Assembly (NCBI GenBank): GCA_964630595.1
Contig: CAZVVT010000001.1
Location: forward strand, 1-64,000
Reading direction: 5' to 3'
DNA length: 64,000 bases
DNA from: CAZVVT01 sp964630595
GTDB lineage: Bacteria > Chlamydiota > Chlamydiia > Chlamydiales > VFKH01
Both the position numbers and the translations under genes were made by a program. Below, one piece after another: positions 25,675 to 34,602 of this stretch (positions within the stretch are counted from its first letter, which is position 1; every line of letters starts with the position of its first letter). Under the pieces are notes generated by a model that saw only the letters and a list, made by a program, of their open reading frames with translations, made no database searches and had not been told where the DNA came from.

Positions 25675-26346
25675 TTAGCTTGCTATAACCCAACGGATGA
25701 TTTCACCGCCAGCTGCCTCAAAACCTTGCAGCGCGCGGCTGCAGGCGGCCGAGTTATGCTGGGTAGTCACGATCGTCTCCAGACCGGCAAAGGACATGTG
25801 GAGAGAAGCCTCATTGATCAGCAAAGCCGACTCCCCGATCATCTCTTCAGCCTGCACCACTGCTTCCCAGGCCACCAAGTCATCGCCAGGCGGCAGAACC
25901 AACCCCACTCGGAAGCGGGCAGGCGTGGCTCGCAAAGAGGGCTTCCAGACAAGCGCGGGGAAGAGAGGCTCATCCAAAGCCGGTAGAGCTGGCCCCCACT
26001 TTGCGGGGTTGGCATAGCGCAACTTCTCGGCCCGCGAGCCGGTGGTCGTCAACTGAGTAAAGATAGGACAGTCGCACTCGATCGGAACCGTCACCCCTAC
26101 CGTGCGATCCATGTAGGGCTGCACAAATTTTTCAAACTGGTCGATGGCAAACTGGCGAAACTCGTCATCATTGTACCCGCTGCAGTCCACATCCCAGAAC
26201 AGCTCCCCTTCCGGCGGCGGCGCAAAATGGAGCAGCGACGTAGGTCGCAGGTCTATTTCAACACGCTTGGCCCGCTCATAGGTATAGGGCTTGTCTCCGC
26301 ACAAAAATCCGGCGTAGCTACCAGTATACTCAAAATCGATGTGCAT
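25675..26346 (-). CDS. unknown 223-residue protein between trmB and pgi
   Basis: No family recognised. The frame is open from 26430, but the first 28 codons lie inside trmB and the Met at 26346 (MHIDFEYTG) begins the conserved-looking part. The sequence has DVDCSGYNDDEFRQFAID, two cysteines in ECDCP and a GLVLPPGDDLVAWEAVVQAEE stretch; it looks like a mixed alpha/beta cytosolic protein. It overlaps trmB by 17 bases and precedes pgi by 5, so it belongs to the trmB - unknown - pgi - unknown operon. No membrane or export signal is seen. Confidence 0.75.
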   Translation of the reverse strand: MHIDFEYTGSYAGFLCGDKPYTYERAKRVEIDLRPTSLLHFAPPPEGELFWDVDCSGYNDDEFRQFAIDQFEKFVQPYMDRTVGVTVPIECDCPIFTQLTTTGSRAEKLRYANPAKWGPALPALDEPLFPALVWKPSLRATPARFRVGLVLPPGDDLVAWEAVVQAEEMIGESALLINEASLHMSFAGLETIVTTQHNSAACSRALQGFEAAGGEIIRWVIAS

Positions 26347-26953
26347 AATTGGTCCGCCAGATGGTGCGCGCCTTTTGTCGCCAGAGTTGATCGAAAAAGG
26401 AGTTGCCCCACTGCGAATCGTTCTCGACATAATGAGGAAACTCCAATGTGGGCTCTAGCTCTACAGCCAATGTCTGCATTGATTCCAGCAAAAAGGGCTG
26501 GTCGTCTGTGACCAGACAAAACTCCGCCCCCTGCTTCATCGCTTTTTTTAAATTGCTAAGCAGCCCAAGTTGCACAATGCGGTGTTTAGCATGCCGCTTT
26601 TTTGGCCACGGATCGGGAAAGTGCACGAAGACCTTTTCGAGACTTTTTTCCGGTAAAAATTCCGCCACAAAAATCTCTGCTCGCCCGCAAGCCACCAGCA
26701 CATTTTCTGCAGACTCTCTCTTTGCCAGCTTCCACATCTTCTTGGCGCGATCGATGCGTTTTTCTACCCCAATCCAAAAAATTTCCGGATGCTGCTTGGC
26801 CTTTTCCACGAGCCACTGCCCATTGCCGCTGCACAACTCCAAGCAAACCCGCGCAGGCAGCGCTAGCTTCTCTCCACCCCTCATTACAAAAAGGATTTGA
26901 TCCCCTAAAAAGGGCGCTTTTTTGTCCCACACCGGAAATGACATGCGGAGCAT
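26330..26953 (-). CDS. trmB: tRNA (guanine-N7-)-methyltransferase
   Basis: SAM-dependent enzyme that methylates G46 in the variable loop of tRNAs. The 207-residue length fits. Motifs: VCLELCSGNGQWLVE (SAM-binding, about residues 37-51), IGVEKRIDRAKKM (motif II), and the family signature VFVHFPDPWPKKRHAKHRI near residue 130 followed by LVTDDQPF. It starts at Met1 (26953) or Met4 (26944). It heads a four-gene minus-strand operon with two unknowns and pgi, and is divergent from ankyrin-like copy B across 114 bases. Confidence 0.96.
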   Translation of the reverse strand: MLRMSFPVWDKKAPFLGDQILFVMRGGEKLALPARVCLELCSGNGQWLVEKAKQHPEIFWIGVEKRIDRAKKMWKLAKRESAENVLVACGRAEIFVAEFLPEKSLEKVFVHFPDPWPKKRHAKHRIVQLGLLSNLKKAMKQGAEFCLVTDDQPFLLESMQTLAVELEPTLEFPHYVENDSQWGNSFFDQLWRQKARTIWRTNYAHRF

Positions 26954-27062
26954 TGTAATACAGCATAAGTTTTTTAAAAACCTAACTTACAGATCAGTTT
27001 GGCCCTAAAAATGGGGCAAGGTCAAGAGTGATTGAGTTAAAGTAATATTCTCCTCTATTAAG

Positions 27063-27480
27063 AAGCTATGTCTATTGAAAGAAATCTGCCCGAAAATTGG
27101 GCTGCGTACTGGAGAAACCCTGGCGCTCATGTTTTGGTGCAGACAAGCGATGGAAAGATCGCAGCGATGGCTAAAGAAGCCCTTGGAGGCGGAGCAGCCG
27201 CAGGAGCCGGGCATGATGTCAGAGCCCTTCGCCCGGAAGCTGTGGAGAGGCTTTTAACGGATTTGAAGGTGCCTCCGGAGCAGATTGGCCGTCTCATGCG
27301 AGGAGAATCGGGTGAAGGAGTCCCTTCCGCCCTTGCAGGCGGAAAGCGAGAAGGCATGCCCCGAAATATCGATGCCTACCTTGCAAATCCTGATGCCTAC
27401 CGATTGTATCGAGATGATGAGCGCGTTGTCATTCGCCCCGCTACAGGAGCAGGCGGAGAGCCTCTTTCGCCGGAAGAGGC
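27063..27480 (+). repeat. direct repeat copy B (418 identical bases)
   Basis: Second copy of the exact repeat at 21922-22339, offset by 5,141 bases. After position 27481 the two genes are clearly diverged, so the boundary is abrupt. Confidence 0.97.
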
Positions 27481-28843
27481 GCGCGCCTTTCTCACAGGGA
27501 TCGGAGTGGTTGAAGGAATCGAAAAATTTCTGGAGCATCCGGAAGTGTATGTGTTGTGTCGATCAGCGCTGAATGGGCACATCGTCACCGTTCGTCTTGC
27601 AGAGATCTGGAGAGAAGAATGGGTGCCTTTGAGCAGAGAGGCTCTGGAGGGTTTTCTGCGGCAAATCGTCCCTGCTGAAGTGCTGGAGCGTTTGCTAGTG
27701 CAAAGAAGCCCTGTTGCGGCAACACCTGATGCAGAGCGCATTTTCGAAGAAATTGATTCTGGAAGAACTGCATCTGAGAAAGAAGCCGTTAAAGAGTTAT
27801 TCGCGCGCCTGAGCGATGACATATTGAGCCGAATTGGAAGATATATTCAAAGAAAAGGAAGTCAAAAACCTCTTTCGGTAGAAGAAGCACTAGATCGAGA
27901 CCTGACTAGTCTCATGTCTAGTCAAAATCCAGAGACTCATGAAAAGATCCTGGCGCGTTTGAAAACGCTGTCTGCAAAGAGCAGAGAAATCATTCTTCTT
28001 AGAGCTTTCGACCCGACTAGAGCTTTCGACCCGACCGGAATATTCAGTCGCTTATTATGCATAAAAATTTGGCAACAGCTATCCAAAAAAGAGCAGATCG
28101 ATTTTGTAAAAAAACACCCGTCAGAAGCACTCGTTCTGTTCGCCCTTTTGAATGACGAAGCCAGCATCGCAGAGCTGGTCAAAAGGCATGGCATCGGAAC
28201 GGATGCTGGGCAGATTCATCGATATTGGGCAGCAAATGCATTGGTAGAAGCCGCTGCAGCAAATCGCCTGGATGTCGTGCGACTCTTGCTAGCACCAAAG
28301 GTTGTTGGTGTTGGGGATGAAGCCTGGCAAATTGATCGATTTCGAGCAGCAGAGGCATTGCAAAGAGCCGCTGCTAATAGCCACATCGGCATCATGGAGC
28401 TTTTATTGGCGCTAGGAGTTGGAACGGATGCTGGGAAAATTCCTAAGGGTAATGTAGAAACGGTATTGACGTTGGCCGCTGATGCGGGTCGCCTGAATGT
28501 TGTGAAGCTTTTACTAGCGCTGGGAGTTGGCCCGGGAGCCGGACAGATTAGCCAAACGGATGCAGGACATGCCTTGCGGGGGGCCGCTAAGAACAATCAC
28601 TCCGACATCCTAGAGTGCCTGCTAGCACTGGGGGTCGGTCCGGGAGCTGCGCGGATTTCTGAGTCTATGGCAGGAGATGCATTAGCAACGGCAGCTCGAG
28701 CAGGTCACCTGCTGATCGTGAAACGTCTGCTCAAGCTAGGTGTTGGGGCTGCGACTGGGCAGATTGATCCATTTTGGGTGAAGAATGCATTAGCACACAC
28801 TTCAAATGAAGCCATCAAGGCTGTTCTTCGAGCTGCTCTATAG
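27068..28843 (+). CDS. ankyrin-like repeat protein, copy B
   Basis: 591-residue paralogue of the protein encoded at 21927. Residues 1-138 are encoded by identical DNA, the third N-terminal module and the helical middle are diverged, and the C-terminal ankyrin-like repeats (about 380-591) differ in register and content (AGHALRGAAKNNHSDILECLLALGVG and similar). A small tandem duplication RAFDPTRAFDPTG occurs near residue 318. No signal peptide. The pair flanks trmB/pgi, which suggests a block duplication followed by gene conversion at the 5' end. Secretion into the host is plausible for this kind of protein but no signal can be read directly. Confidence 0.9.
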   Translation: MSIERNLPENWAAYWRNPGAHVLVQTSDGKIAAMAKEALGGGAAAGAGHDVRALRPEAVERLLTDLKVPPEQIGRLMRGESGEGVPSALAGGKREGMPRNIDAYLANPDAYRLYRDDERVVIRPATGAGGEPLSPEEARAFLTGIGVVEGIEKFLEHPEVYVLCRSALNGHIVTVRLAEIWREEWVPLSREALEGFLRQIVPAEVLERLLVQRSPVAATPDAERIFEEIDSGRTASEKEAVKELFARLSDDILSRIGRYIQRKGSQKPLSVEEALDRDLTSLMSSQNPETHEKILARLKTLSAKSREIILLRAFDPTRAFDPTGIFSRLLCIKIWQQLSKKEQIDFVKKHPSEALVLFALLNDEASIAELVKRHGIGTDAGQIHRYWAANALVEAAAANRLDVVRLLLAPKVVGVGDEAWQIDRFRAAEALQRAAANSHIGIMELLLALGVGTDAGKIPKGNVETVLTLAADAGRLNVVKLLLALGVGPGAGQISQTDAGHALRGAAKNNHSDILECLLALGVGPGAARISESMAGDALATAARAGHLLIVKRLLKLGVGAATGQIDPFWVKNALAHTSNEAIKAVLRAAL

Positions 28844-28870
28844 CAACGCGTTGGAAAAGCATTGGATTTC
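28838..28870 (-). pseudogene. relic of the C-terminal codons of the 138-residue gene
   Basis: Read on the minus strand, the bases after ankyrin-like copy B encode ...FSNALL-stop, matching FSNTLL-stop at the end of the gene at 23670. Nothing of that gene remains upstream of this. It shows that the duplicated block included the tail of the convergent neighbour. Confidence 0.7.
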
Positions 28871-28902
28871 GGTGGTCAAAAGCCTAAAGCTAGTGTGCGT
28901 TT

Positions 28903-31900
28903 TTAAAACGTCCATTCAACGTTCATCTGGCCGGTTTGAGAAAAGAAGTGATCCCCCCATTGCAGGTCAAAGCCGGAAGAGATCTTAAAGCCTTGCGAGG
29001 AGATCAGCGTAAGGCTGATGCCCCCTTCCACAAACTGCTGGACCTTGTCCCAGACCTCGACTGAAAAAGGAACCATTTGCTGATTGAAGATCGTGGTTTG
29101 CATGGGGCGAGAAATGGGCAGCTCCTGCACCCAGCCAATATGCACTTCGGGGCTTGCGCAGCCCTCGTCAATGGGGTGGTCGCCACGCAGAGAGATGCCC
29201 AACTCACTCATCATCGTGCTCCCCTTTTGACCGGCCACAGAAAGAGCTAAGCTCCCCGCCGTGCTCGCGGTTTCATCAAAAGAGCGCTGGTAGAGATAGC
29301 TGTACGTAAGATTGAGGTAGGGTTCTAAATTCATCTCGTACTTGCGGAAATTGGCAGAGGCGGCGACTTGGCCAACCGCTTCAATACCGTAATGGTTGGC
29401 AAAAGCATCGCGGCGCACAGTTGTGAAAGCAATGTGCCGCTTGCTGTCGATTCGGTCGCGCCCAAAGAGAGCTGTCAATCCCAAATGGTAATCGCGGCTG
29501 TTATAGTCAGAGAAAAAGCCAAAGTGCCATCCATCGATTTCCGCCTGCCCACGATTGAGGTCCCATTCCAAGTTTGTTTTTGTGTAGGCAAAGCCCGAAC
29601 CAAAATTCCATCGACGGTCGATCGGCACATCAAACCCTGAAGCAAATCCGGAAATAGCCGCGTGAAAACCGACCTGCTCTTGCGCCTTTTTCTGACGAAA
29701 GGTCATACCAAAGGGGCGAATCCAAAAATCGAGACCCTGTTTTTGCGCACACGCCCGCTTGTGATGAAAGAGCGCGGCAAGTTCATTCGTGAGCTGCGCC
29801 GTCAGCTCATTGTAGGCGCTATACTGGTTGGCGGCCATCTGCTCTACGGCATGCTGGATGGTAGGGACAGACTGTCCAGTGAGAGTATTGAGCACATTGG
29901 CTAAATCCGTATCATTGCCGATACCGTCGATAAAGTTAATGACCTCCAAGTTGGTTACCACCGCATTGGCAATTTCTGTGGTAAATTGCAACCCAACAAA
30001 AGAAAACTCGTCCGCTAAGAGCAACTGAACAACATTGGAAGTAAATGGCAAGATCGTGAAAACAAGAGCGGGGTCTGTGCTCGTCACAGAGTCGAAAGCG
30101 CCCGACAAGGTGCCGCCTGTCGTGATAATGGTGTAGACAGTATTGGGAGAGTAGATACCGGCAACGGGAATCACAGAAATGACCCCATCTGCACTGGTAT
30201 TACCAGAGACAATGAACTGACTTGTTTGACCCGACCCATTGAGTTCAATTTCAATTGTCGAGCTGGGAAGCAGCGTTAAATCGCCGTTGATCGTAATCGT
30301 ACCAATCGAGTTTCCAGGAGAAAGCGTTCCACTGTTCGTGATGCTGCCTGTTGTCGCATTACCAGAAAGAGTCGCTCCATCGGAAATTGCAAGAGAGCCC
30401 GCAATCGTACCGTTGAGAATAACCTCTCCGGCTTGCACATTGGTCGTTCCCGTGAATGAAGCGCTATCTCCCGTAAGAGTGGTCGTGTCCGCACTCACCT
30501 TGTCGAGTACACCAGTCCCTGTAAAAACACCGGAATAAGTACCCGACATCCAACGCAATGTTTTCGTTCCTATAGCAACTGTTCCGCCGCCCGTAAGGCC
30601 ATTAATGGTTGTAGAACTCGTTATGCCTGAGACGTCTAATGTTCCTGTGACGGTAACGGAGGGAGAGCTCTCTATAGAACCACTGCCGGAAAGGGCCAGC
30701 GTGCCAGCGGAAATTGTCGTAGCTCCCGTGTAGGTGTTGATACCCGACAATGTGAGCGTGTTCGCTCCCGCTTTTGTTAACGTACCCGTGCCGGAAATCA
30801 CCCCTGAGAAAGCGCTTGAAGAGCCTTGCACAGTCAGCGGCTTACTTCCCAAAACAACACTGCCCGCTCCCGAAAGAGCATTCACGGTGGCGGAGGTGGT
30901 GACGGCACTAATATCCAATGTGCCCGCTACAGCAACGCCGGAGGAATCCGCAATGGTGCCACTGCCGGAAAGAGCCAAAGTGCCCGCGGAAATCGTCGTA
31001 GCTCCTGTGTAAGTGTTGACACCCGACAGTGTGAGCGTGTTTGTTCCCGCTTTTGCCATTGTTCCGGTACCGGAAATGATCCCTGAGAAGGTAGTGGAGG
31101 CGCCTTGCGCAGTCAGCGCTTTGCTCCCCAGAACAACACTGCCCGCTCCCGAAAGAGCATTGACAGTAGCGGAGGCAGTAACTGCACTGATATCAAACGT
31201 ACCCGTTACAGCAACGCCGGAAGAGGTCGCAATCGTTCCCCCCGTCGACAAAGCCAACGTGCCGGCGCTAATCGCCGTAGCACCCGTGTAGGTGTTGGTT
31301 CCTGAGAGATTCAGTGTACCGGTAGAAGTTTTCGTAAGAGAGCCGACAGAAAAAACACCACTAGCCGTCGTCGTTCCCGTAGTAACATCAAAGATACTGC
31401 CCGTTGCCAATGTGACGTTATTAGCAAGAGAGAGCGTAGCCGTTGTCTGCACCGTTGTCGATGCACTCATCGTAATGGCTCCCGTGCCGAAACCACTTCC
31501 CGTATTCGTAGAAATCGTTCCCGCAGTAAGCGCAGTGCCACCTGTGTAGGTGTTGGTTCCCGTCAGCGTCAAGATGCCTGTCGATGTTTTCGTAAGAGGA
31601 GTGGCAACAGCGCCGCCGGCAGCATCGGCAATCACACCGCTGAAAGTGCAGCCCGTTGTAGCCTCTGAATTAGTGACATCAATCGTACAACTAGTGGCGT
31701 CTTTGAAAAGGTTGATATTCTTCGCCACTGTGAACGCTGAAGAACCCGTCACTTGCAGCGTCGCTGTGTTGCCCGCGCTCCCTAAAGTGATGGCACCGGC
31801 AGCGCCTGTTGCTGAGCTAAGTTGCGTATCGGCGGAGATGCTGACGCCGCCTGCATTAATCGTCGTTGTGCTGTTGGCGTCTGCTGCTACGCTCAAAGTG

Positions 31901-33537
31901 AGTATTCCGGCGCCCGATTTCGTAAATGCTGTCCCGGAGGGCATACCCAGGCTTGCCGTAAGCGTAGCATTTCCGCTGACCGTCATCGCCCCCGATTGTA
32001 GATAAACGTCGCCCCCCTTTGCATTGCCCGCTGTTCCTGCCGCACCCCCGCCTGATCCCGACGAACCTCCCGTTCCCGCTGTTGTGCTGTTGGAGGCAAA
32101 GCTACATCCTGTGCCCACGGTAAGCGTTCCGCCCGTGCGTAAGAAGATCGCTCCTCCCAATCCTGCTCCACCACCGCCTGCACCGCACCCACCGGTGCCG
32201 CCCGTGCCCCCAGCACCACCCGCTCCGCCCTCCGTTCCGCCTGCTCCCGCCGCTCCGGCAGTGGTACTGCCCTGACCGCCACCACCGCCACCACCACCAA
32301 AACCCCCGGCTCCCCCATTGCTTCCAAACGCTCCGCCACCTGTGCTTCCACCACCACCACCACCGCCAAAGTTCCCAGCCCCTCCGTGAGAGGTGTTGGC
32401 CGCTATAAAAGCCGTATTGCTCCCGCCACCACCACCGCCGCCACCAAAGTTTCCTCCCGCACCCCCAACTCCGGAAGAGCCGGTAACGTTAATACCCCGT
32501 CCTGCTCCGCCGCCACCGCCAAAAATCCCCCCCGCCGCGCCAGCTCCACCTACTCCTGCACCAGTTGCGCTCGATGCTCCAGCTCCACCACCCCCTCCGT
32601 AAGCCTGTCCCGCAGCTCCTGCCCCGCCAGTACCTACTCCAGAGCCGCCACCACCACCGCCCGATCCAAGATTGGACCCCGCCGTGCCCGCAGCTCCTGC
32701 ACCGCCGCCGGCACCACCGGCACCACCAGTTCCATTTCCACCAGCCCCCCCACCGTCCGTAACACCGGCACCACCGATAGAGTTCGTATCGCTATTTGTA
32801 CCACCGCCACCACCGCCACCCTCATTGGCATTGGTAACGCCCCCACCAGTCGCAAAGGTTGTGCTTCCACCGTAGAGCCACCCACCACCGCCACCACCGC
32901 CGCCACCGTTGGAAGCACCGCCTCGGCTGTAAAATCCACCGCCGCCCGATCCCCCTCGATTGCTGGTAGCTCCCCCCGCACTGCCCGCACCAAAACCAGC
33001 TCCGCCAGCTCCACCAAAGTTGTTTGCGTTAGAACCATTCCCTCCCGAAGCCAAGCAGGTAGAAAAGGCCGTGTTTGTCACCGTCAACGTACAATTTTCA
33101 TCAACGAATATCCCTCCACCCGCACCAAGACCTCCTCCCGCACTACCGGAGGAGGAAGTAGCTCCCACTTTTGTGTTTTGAATGGTCAAACTATCAAGAG
33201 TAACGGTCACAGAACCGCCCGCCTGAGCATTGAGAATAAAAAAACCGGGAAGAGTGGCTCCTCCATCTAAGGTCCAACTGCCTCCATTAATCGTCACCGT
33301 CCTCGCTCCACCCGTCGTGGCAATGTTGGAGATGACGGGCAGACGACTTGACAAGGTAATCGTTGCAGCAGGTCCCGTGAAGTTAATCGTATCGCTGGTA
33401 GCTGTGTCCGTATACATCGTCTGCAGGGCAGCACGAAGCGTATTCGCTCCGCTATCCGCACTATCCGAAACTGTGTAGGTCGCTGCGCACATCTTTGTGC
33501 AGACAAAGATCTGCGCGCACAATAACCAACGCTTCAT
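28903..33537 (-). CDS. glycine-rich autotransporter (Pmp-like type V secreted protein)
   Basis: 1,544 residues with signal peptide (about 1-19, MKRWLLCAQIFVCTKMCAA). The passenger begins with beta-helix-like sequence (about 20-125), then a very glycine-rich low-complexity stretch (about 130-500; GGAGG and GGGGG runs) that closes with GGAIFLRTGG...FASN, resembling the GGAI and FxxN motifs of chlamydial Pmp proteins. Residues about 550-1050 hold autotransporter-associated strand repeats (NTYTGATTISAGTLALS). The last 270 residues form an autotransporter beta domain (RPFGMTF, GFASGFD) ending in the terminal aromatic WTF. Probable function: surface adhesin or envelope structural protein. It is divergent from the YncE-like gene across 99 bases. 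Confidence 0.9.
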   Translation of the reverse strand: MKRWLLCAQIFVCTKMCAATYTVSDSADSGANTLRAALQTMYTDTATSDTINFTGPAATITLSSRLPVISNIATTGGARTVTINGGSWTLDGGATLPGFFILNAQAGGSVTVTLDSLTIQNTKVGATSSSGSAGGGLGAGGGIFVDENCTLTVTNTAFSTCLASGGNGSNANNFGGAGGAGFGAGSAGGATSNRGGSGGGGFYSRGGASNGGGGGGGGGWLYGGSTTFATGGGVTNANEGGGGGGGTNSDTNSIGGAGVTDGGGAGGNGTGGAGGAGGGAGAAGTAGSNLGSGGGGGGSGVGTGGAGAAGQAYGGGGGAGASSATGAGVGGAGAAGGIFGGGGGAGRGINVTGSSGVGGAGGNFGGGGGGGGSNTAFIAANTSHGGAGNFGGGGGGGSTGGGAFGSNGGAGGFGGGGGGGGQGSTTAGAAGAGGTEGGAGGAGGTGGTGGCGAGGGGAGLGGAIFLRTGGTLTVGTGCSFASNSTTAGTGGSSGSGGGAAGTAGNAKGGDVYLQSGAMTVSGNATLTASLGMPSGTAFTKSGAGILTLSVAADANSTTTINAGGVSISADTQLSSATGAAGAITLGSAGNTATLQVTGSSAFTVAKNINLFKDATSCTIDVTNSEATTGCTFSGVIADAAGGAVATPLTKTSTGILTLTGTNTYTGGTALTAGTISTNTGSGFGTGAITMSASTTVQTTATLSLANNVTLATGSIFDVTTGTTTASGVFSVGSLTKTSTGTLNLSGTNTYTGATAISAGTLALSTGGTIATSSGVAVTGTFDISAVTASATVNALSGAGSVVLGSKALTAQGASTTFSGIISGTGTMAKAGTNTLTLSGVNTYTGATTISAGTLALSGSGTIADSSGVAVAGTLDISAVTTSATVNALSGAGSVVLGSKPLTVQGSSSAFSGVISGTGTLTKAGANTLTLSGINTYTGATTISAGTLALSGSGSIESSPSVTVTGTLDVSGITSSTTINGLTGGGTVAIGTKTLRWMSGTYSGVFTGTGVLDKVSADTTTLTGDSASFTGTTNVQAGEVILNGTIAGSLAISDGATLSGNATTGSITNSGTLSPGNSIGTITINGDLTLLPSSTIEIELNGSGQTSQFIVSGNTSADGVISVIPVAGIYSPNTVYTIITTGGTLSGAFDSVTSTDPALVFTILPFTSNVVQLLLADEFSFVGLQFTTEIANAVVTNLEVINFIDGIGNDTDLANVLNTLTGQSVPTIQHAVEQMAANQYSAYNELTAQLTNELAALFHHKRACAQKQGLDFWIRPFGMTFRQKKAQEQVGFHAAISGFASGFDVPIDRRWNFGSGFAYTKTNLEWDLNRGQAEIDGWHFGFFSDYNSRDYHLGLTALFGRDRIDSKRHIAFTTVRRDAFANHYGIEAVGQVAASANFRKYEMNLEPYLNLTYSYLYQRSFDETASTAGSLALSVAGQKGSTMMSELGISLRGDHPIDEGCASPEVHIGWVQELPISRPMQTTIFNQQMVPFSVEVWDKVQQFVEGGISLTLISSQGFKISSGFDLQWGDHFFSQTGQMNVEWTF
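30686..31243 (-). repeat. 279-bp tandem repeats inside the autotransporter passenger
   Basis: Two adjacent copies of 279 bases (30686-30964 and 30965-31243) encode a 93-residue unit containing TLTLSG, NTYTGATTISAGTLALS and NALSGAGSVVLGSK. Diverged partial units flank them on both sides. DNA-level similarity is high, so the unit number could vary between strains. Confidence 0.85.
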
Positions 33538-33636
33538 GAGTTGAACCCATGCATCTTAAAGAAATCTAAGAGGAGAAATCAACACCCTCCATTTCCTCTT
33601 GCGACTTAACGCAATCTTAAATTACGTTAGCCGCTT

Positions 33637-34572
33637 ATGAAACTTGTCCTTCTTCTCAGCGTGGTTCCCGCGCTTTTGTGTGCAAACCTCAAACGCGCTT
33701 ATGTGACAAATAGCCTTGACAACACCTTTTCCATTATCAACACACAGACGGAAACAGTTCTCAGCACCATCGACACCTATCCCGGCGCATTTCCTTGTGG
33801 CGTCGCCGTCACACCCGACGAAGACAAAGTGCTCATCGTCAACACCAACTCTGACCTCGTCACCATCTACGATACGGACGGCGTCTATCAAAATGCTGTG
33901 AGTGTGGGGCTTCTTCCCGAATCGATTGCGGTCTCACCCAACAGCCGCATTGCTTACGTACCCAATGTCCATAGTGGCACAGTAACGCACATCAACCTTT
34001 TGACGCTGGCCACAACAACCATCCCTGTCGGCTCTGTGCCCAGAGGCGTTACCTTCACGAGCAATGGCGAAGCGTATGTCTCTCTTTTTGGCGAAAATAA
34101 ATTAGCTGTGATGGACGTTGCTGGGCAAACCGTCTCACAAAAAATTTCCCAAGGCTCTGGCTCTCGCCCCAAAAAACTGATTGCCTCCCCCAATAAGCAA
34201 AAGGTCTTTGTCGGCAATCGATCGGGCAAGTCGGTCGCTACGCACTCCGTTGCAGATCGAGCCACAGAAGCCACCGCCTCTTTTTCGGCAGCACCCGCCG
34301 ACTTTTGCGTCTCTACCAATGGCGCATTGGTCTACACAACGCAGGAGGGCAGCAATGTCATTAGTATTGTGAACTCCGTTACGGGAGGCATCGTCGGCAC
34401 AATCACGGCAGACGAGGCGATTTCTCTGCAAGGCATCGACATCACCCCCAACGGCCGCCAGCTGTGGGTATGCGACAATAAGGGAGCGCAGGTGGTCATC
34501 ATTGACATCCCCCAAAACGACATCCGCTACCTCAGCGTAGGAAGCGGCCCCACCCAAATCGCCGTTAAATAA
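33637..34572 (+). CDS. secreted YncE-like seven-bladed beta-propeller
   Basis: 311-residue protein with a signal peptide (MKLVLLLSVVPALLCA) and YVTN-type propeller repeats: RAYVTNSLDNTFSIINTQT, VAVTPDEDKVLIVNTNSD, IAVSPNSRIAYVPNV, GITP-like GIDITPNGRQLWV. The repeats are spaced about 42 residues and cover the whole mature protein. YncE-family propellers are periplasmic and bind DNA or unknown ligands; the function here is not defined. It stands alone, followed after 30 bases (with a strong hairpin) by the CPBP protease gene. Confidence 0.87.
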   Translation: MKLVLLLSVVPALLCANLKRAYVTNSLDNTFSIINTQTETVLSTIDTYPGAFPCGVAVTPDEDKVLIVNTNSDLVTIYDTDGVYQNAVSVGLLPESIAVSPNSRIAYVPNVHSGTVTHINLLTLATTTIPVGSVPRGVTFTSNGEAYVSLFGENKLAVMDVAGQTVSQKISQGSGSRPKKLIASPNKQKVFVGNRSGKSVATHSVADRATEATASFSAAPADFCVSTNGALVYTTQEGSNVISIVNSVTGGIVGTITADEAISLQGIDITPNGRQLWVCDNKGAQVVIIDIPQNDIRYLSVGSGPTQIAVK

Positions 34573-34577
34573 TAAAC

Positions 34578-34602
34578 ACCGCACCGGGTATGATGGTGCG
34601 GT
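34578..34602 (+). other. 8-bp hairpin abutting the CPBP protease start codon
   Basis: ACCGCACC (34578-34585) and GGTGCGGT (34595-34602) pair perfectly across a 9-base loop. The 3' arm ends at the base before the ATG at 34603, so it covers any ribosome site. No T-run follows. It could end the yncE-like transcript or restrain translation of the next gene. Confidence 0.5.

Noticed and set aside
26954..27062. Short inverted repeats (GTTTTTTAAAAAC and GCCC...GGGC) between trmB and ankyrin-like copy B
   Set aside because: AT-rich palindrome and a 4-bp stem are expected by chance in a divergent intergenic region; no stronger regulatory feature is visible.
30686..31243. CRISPR-like regular repeats
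   Set aside because: The period is 279 bases, in frame, coding for autotransporter repeats with no unique spacers.
32000..33300. Long open frames on the plus strand rich in Pro, Ala and Val or in Ser, Thr and Arg
   Set aside because: They are complementary shadows of the glycine-rich autotransporter passenger on the minus strand; the low-complexity DNA keeps all frames open.
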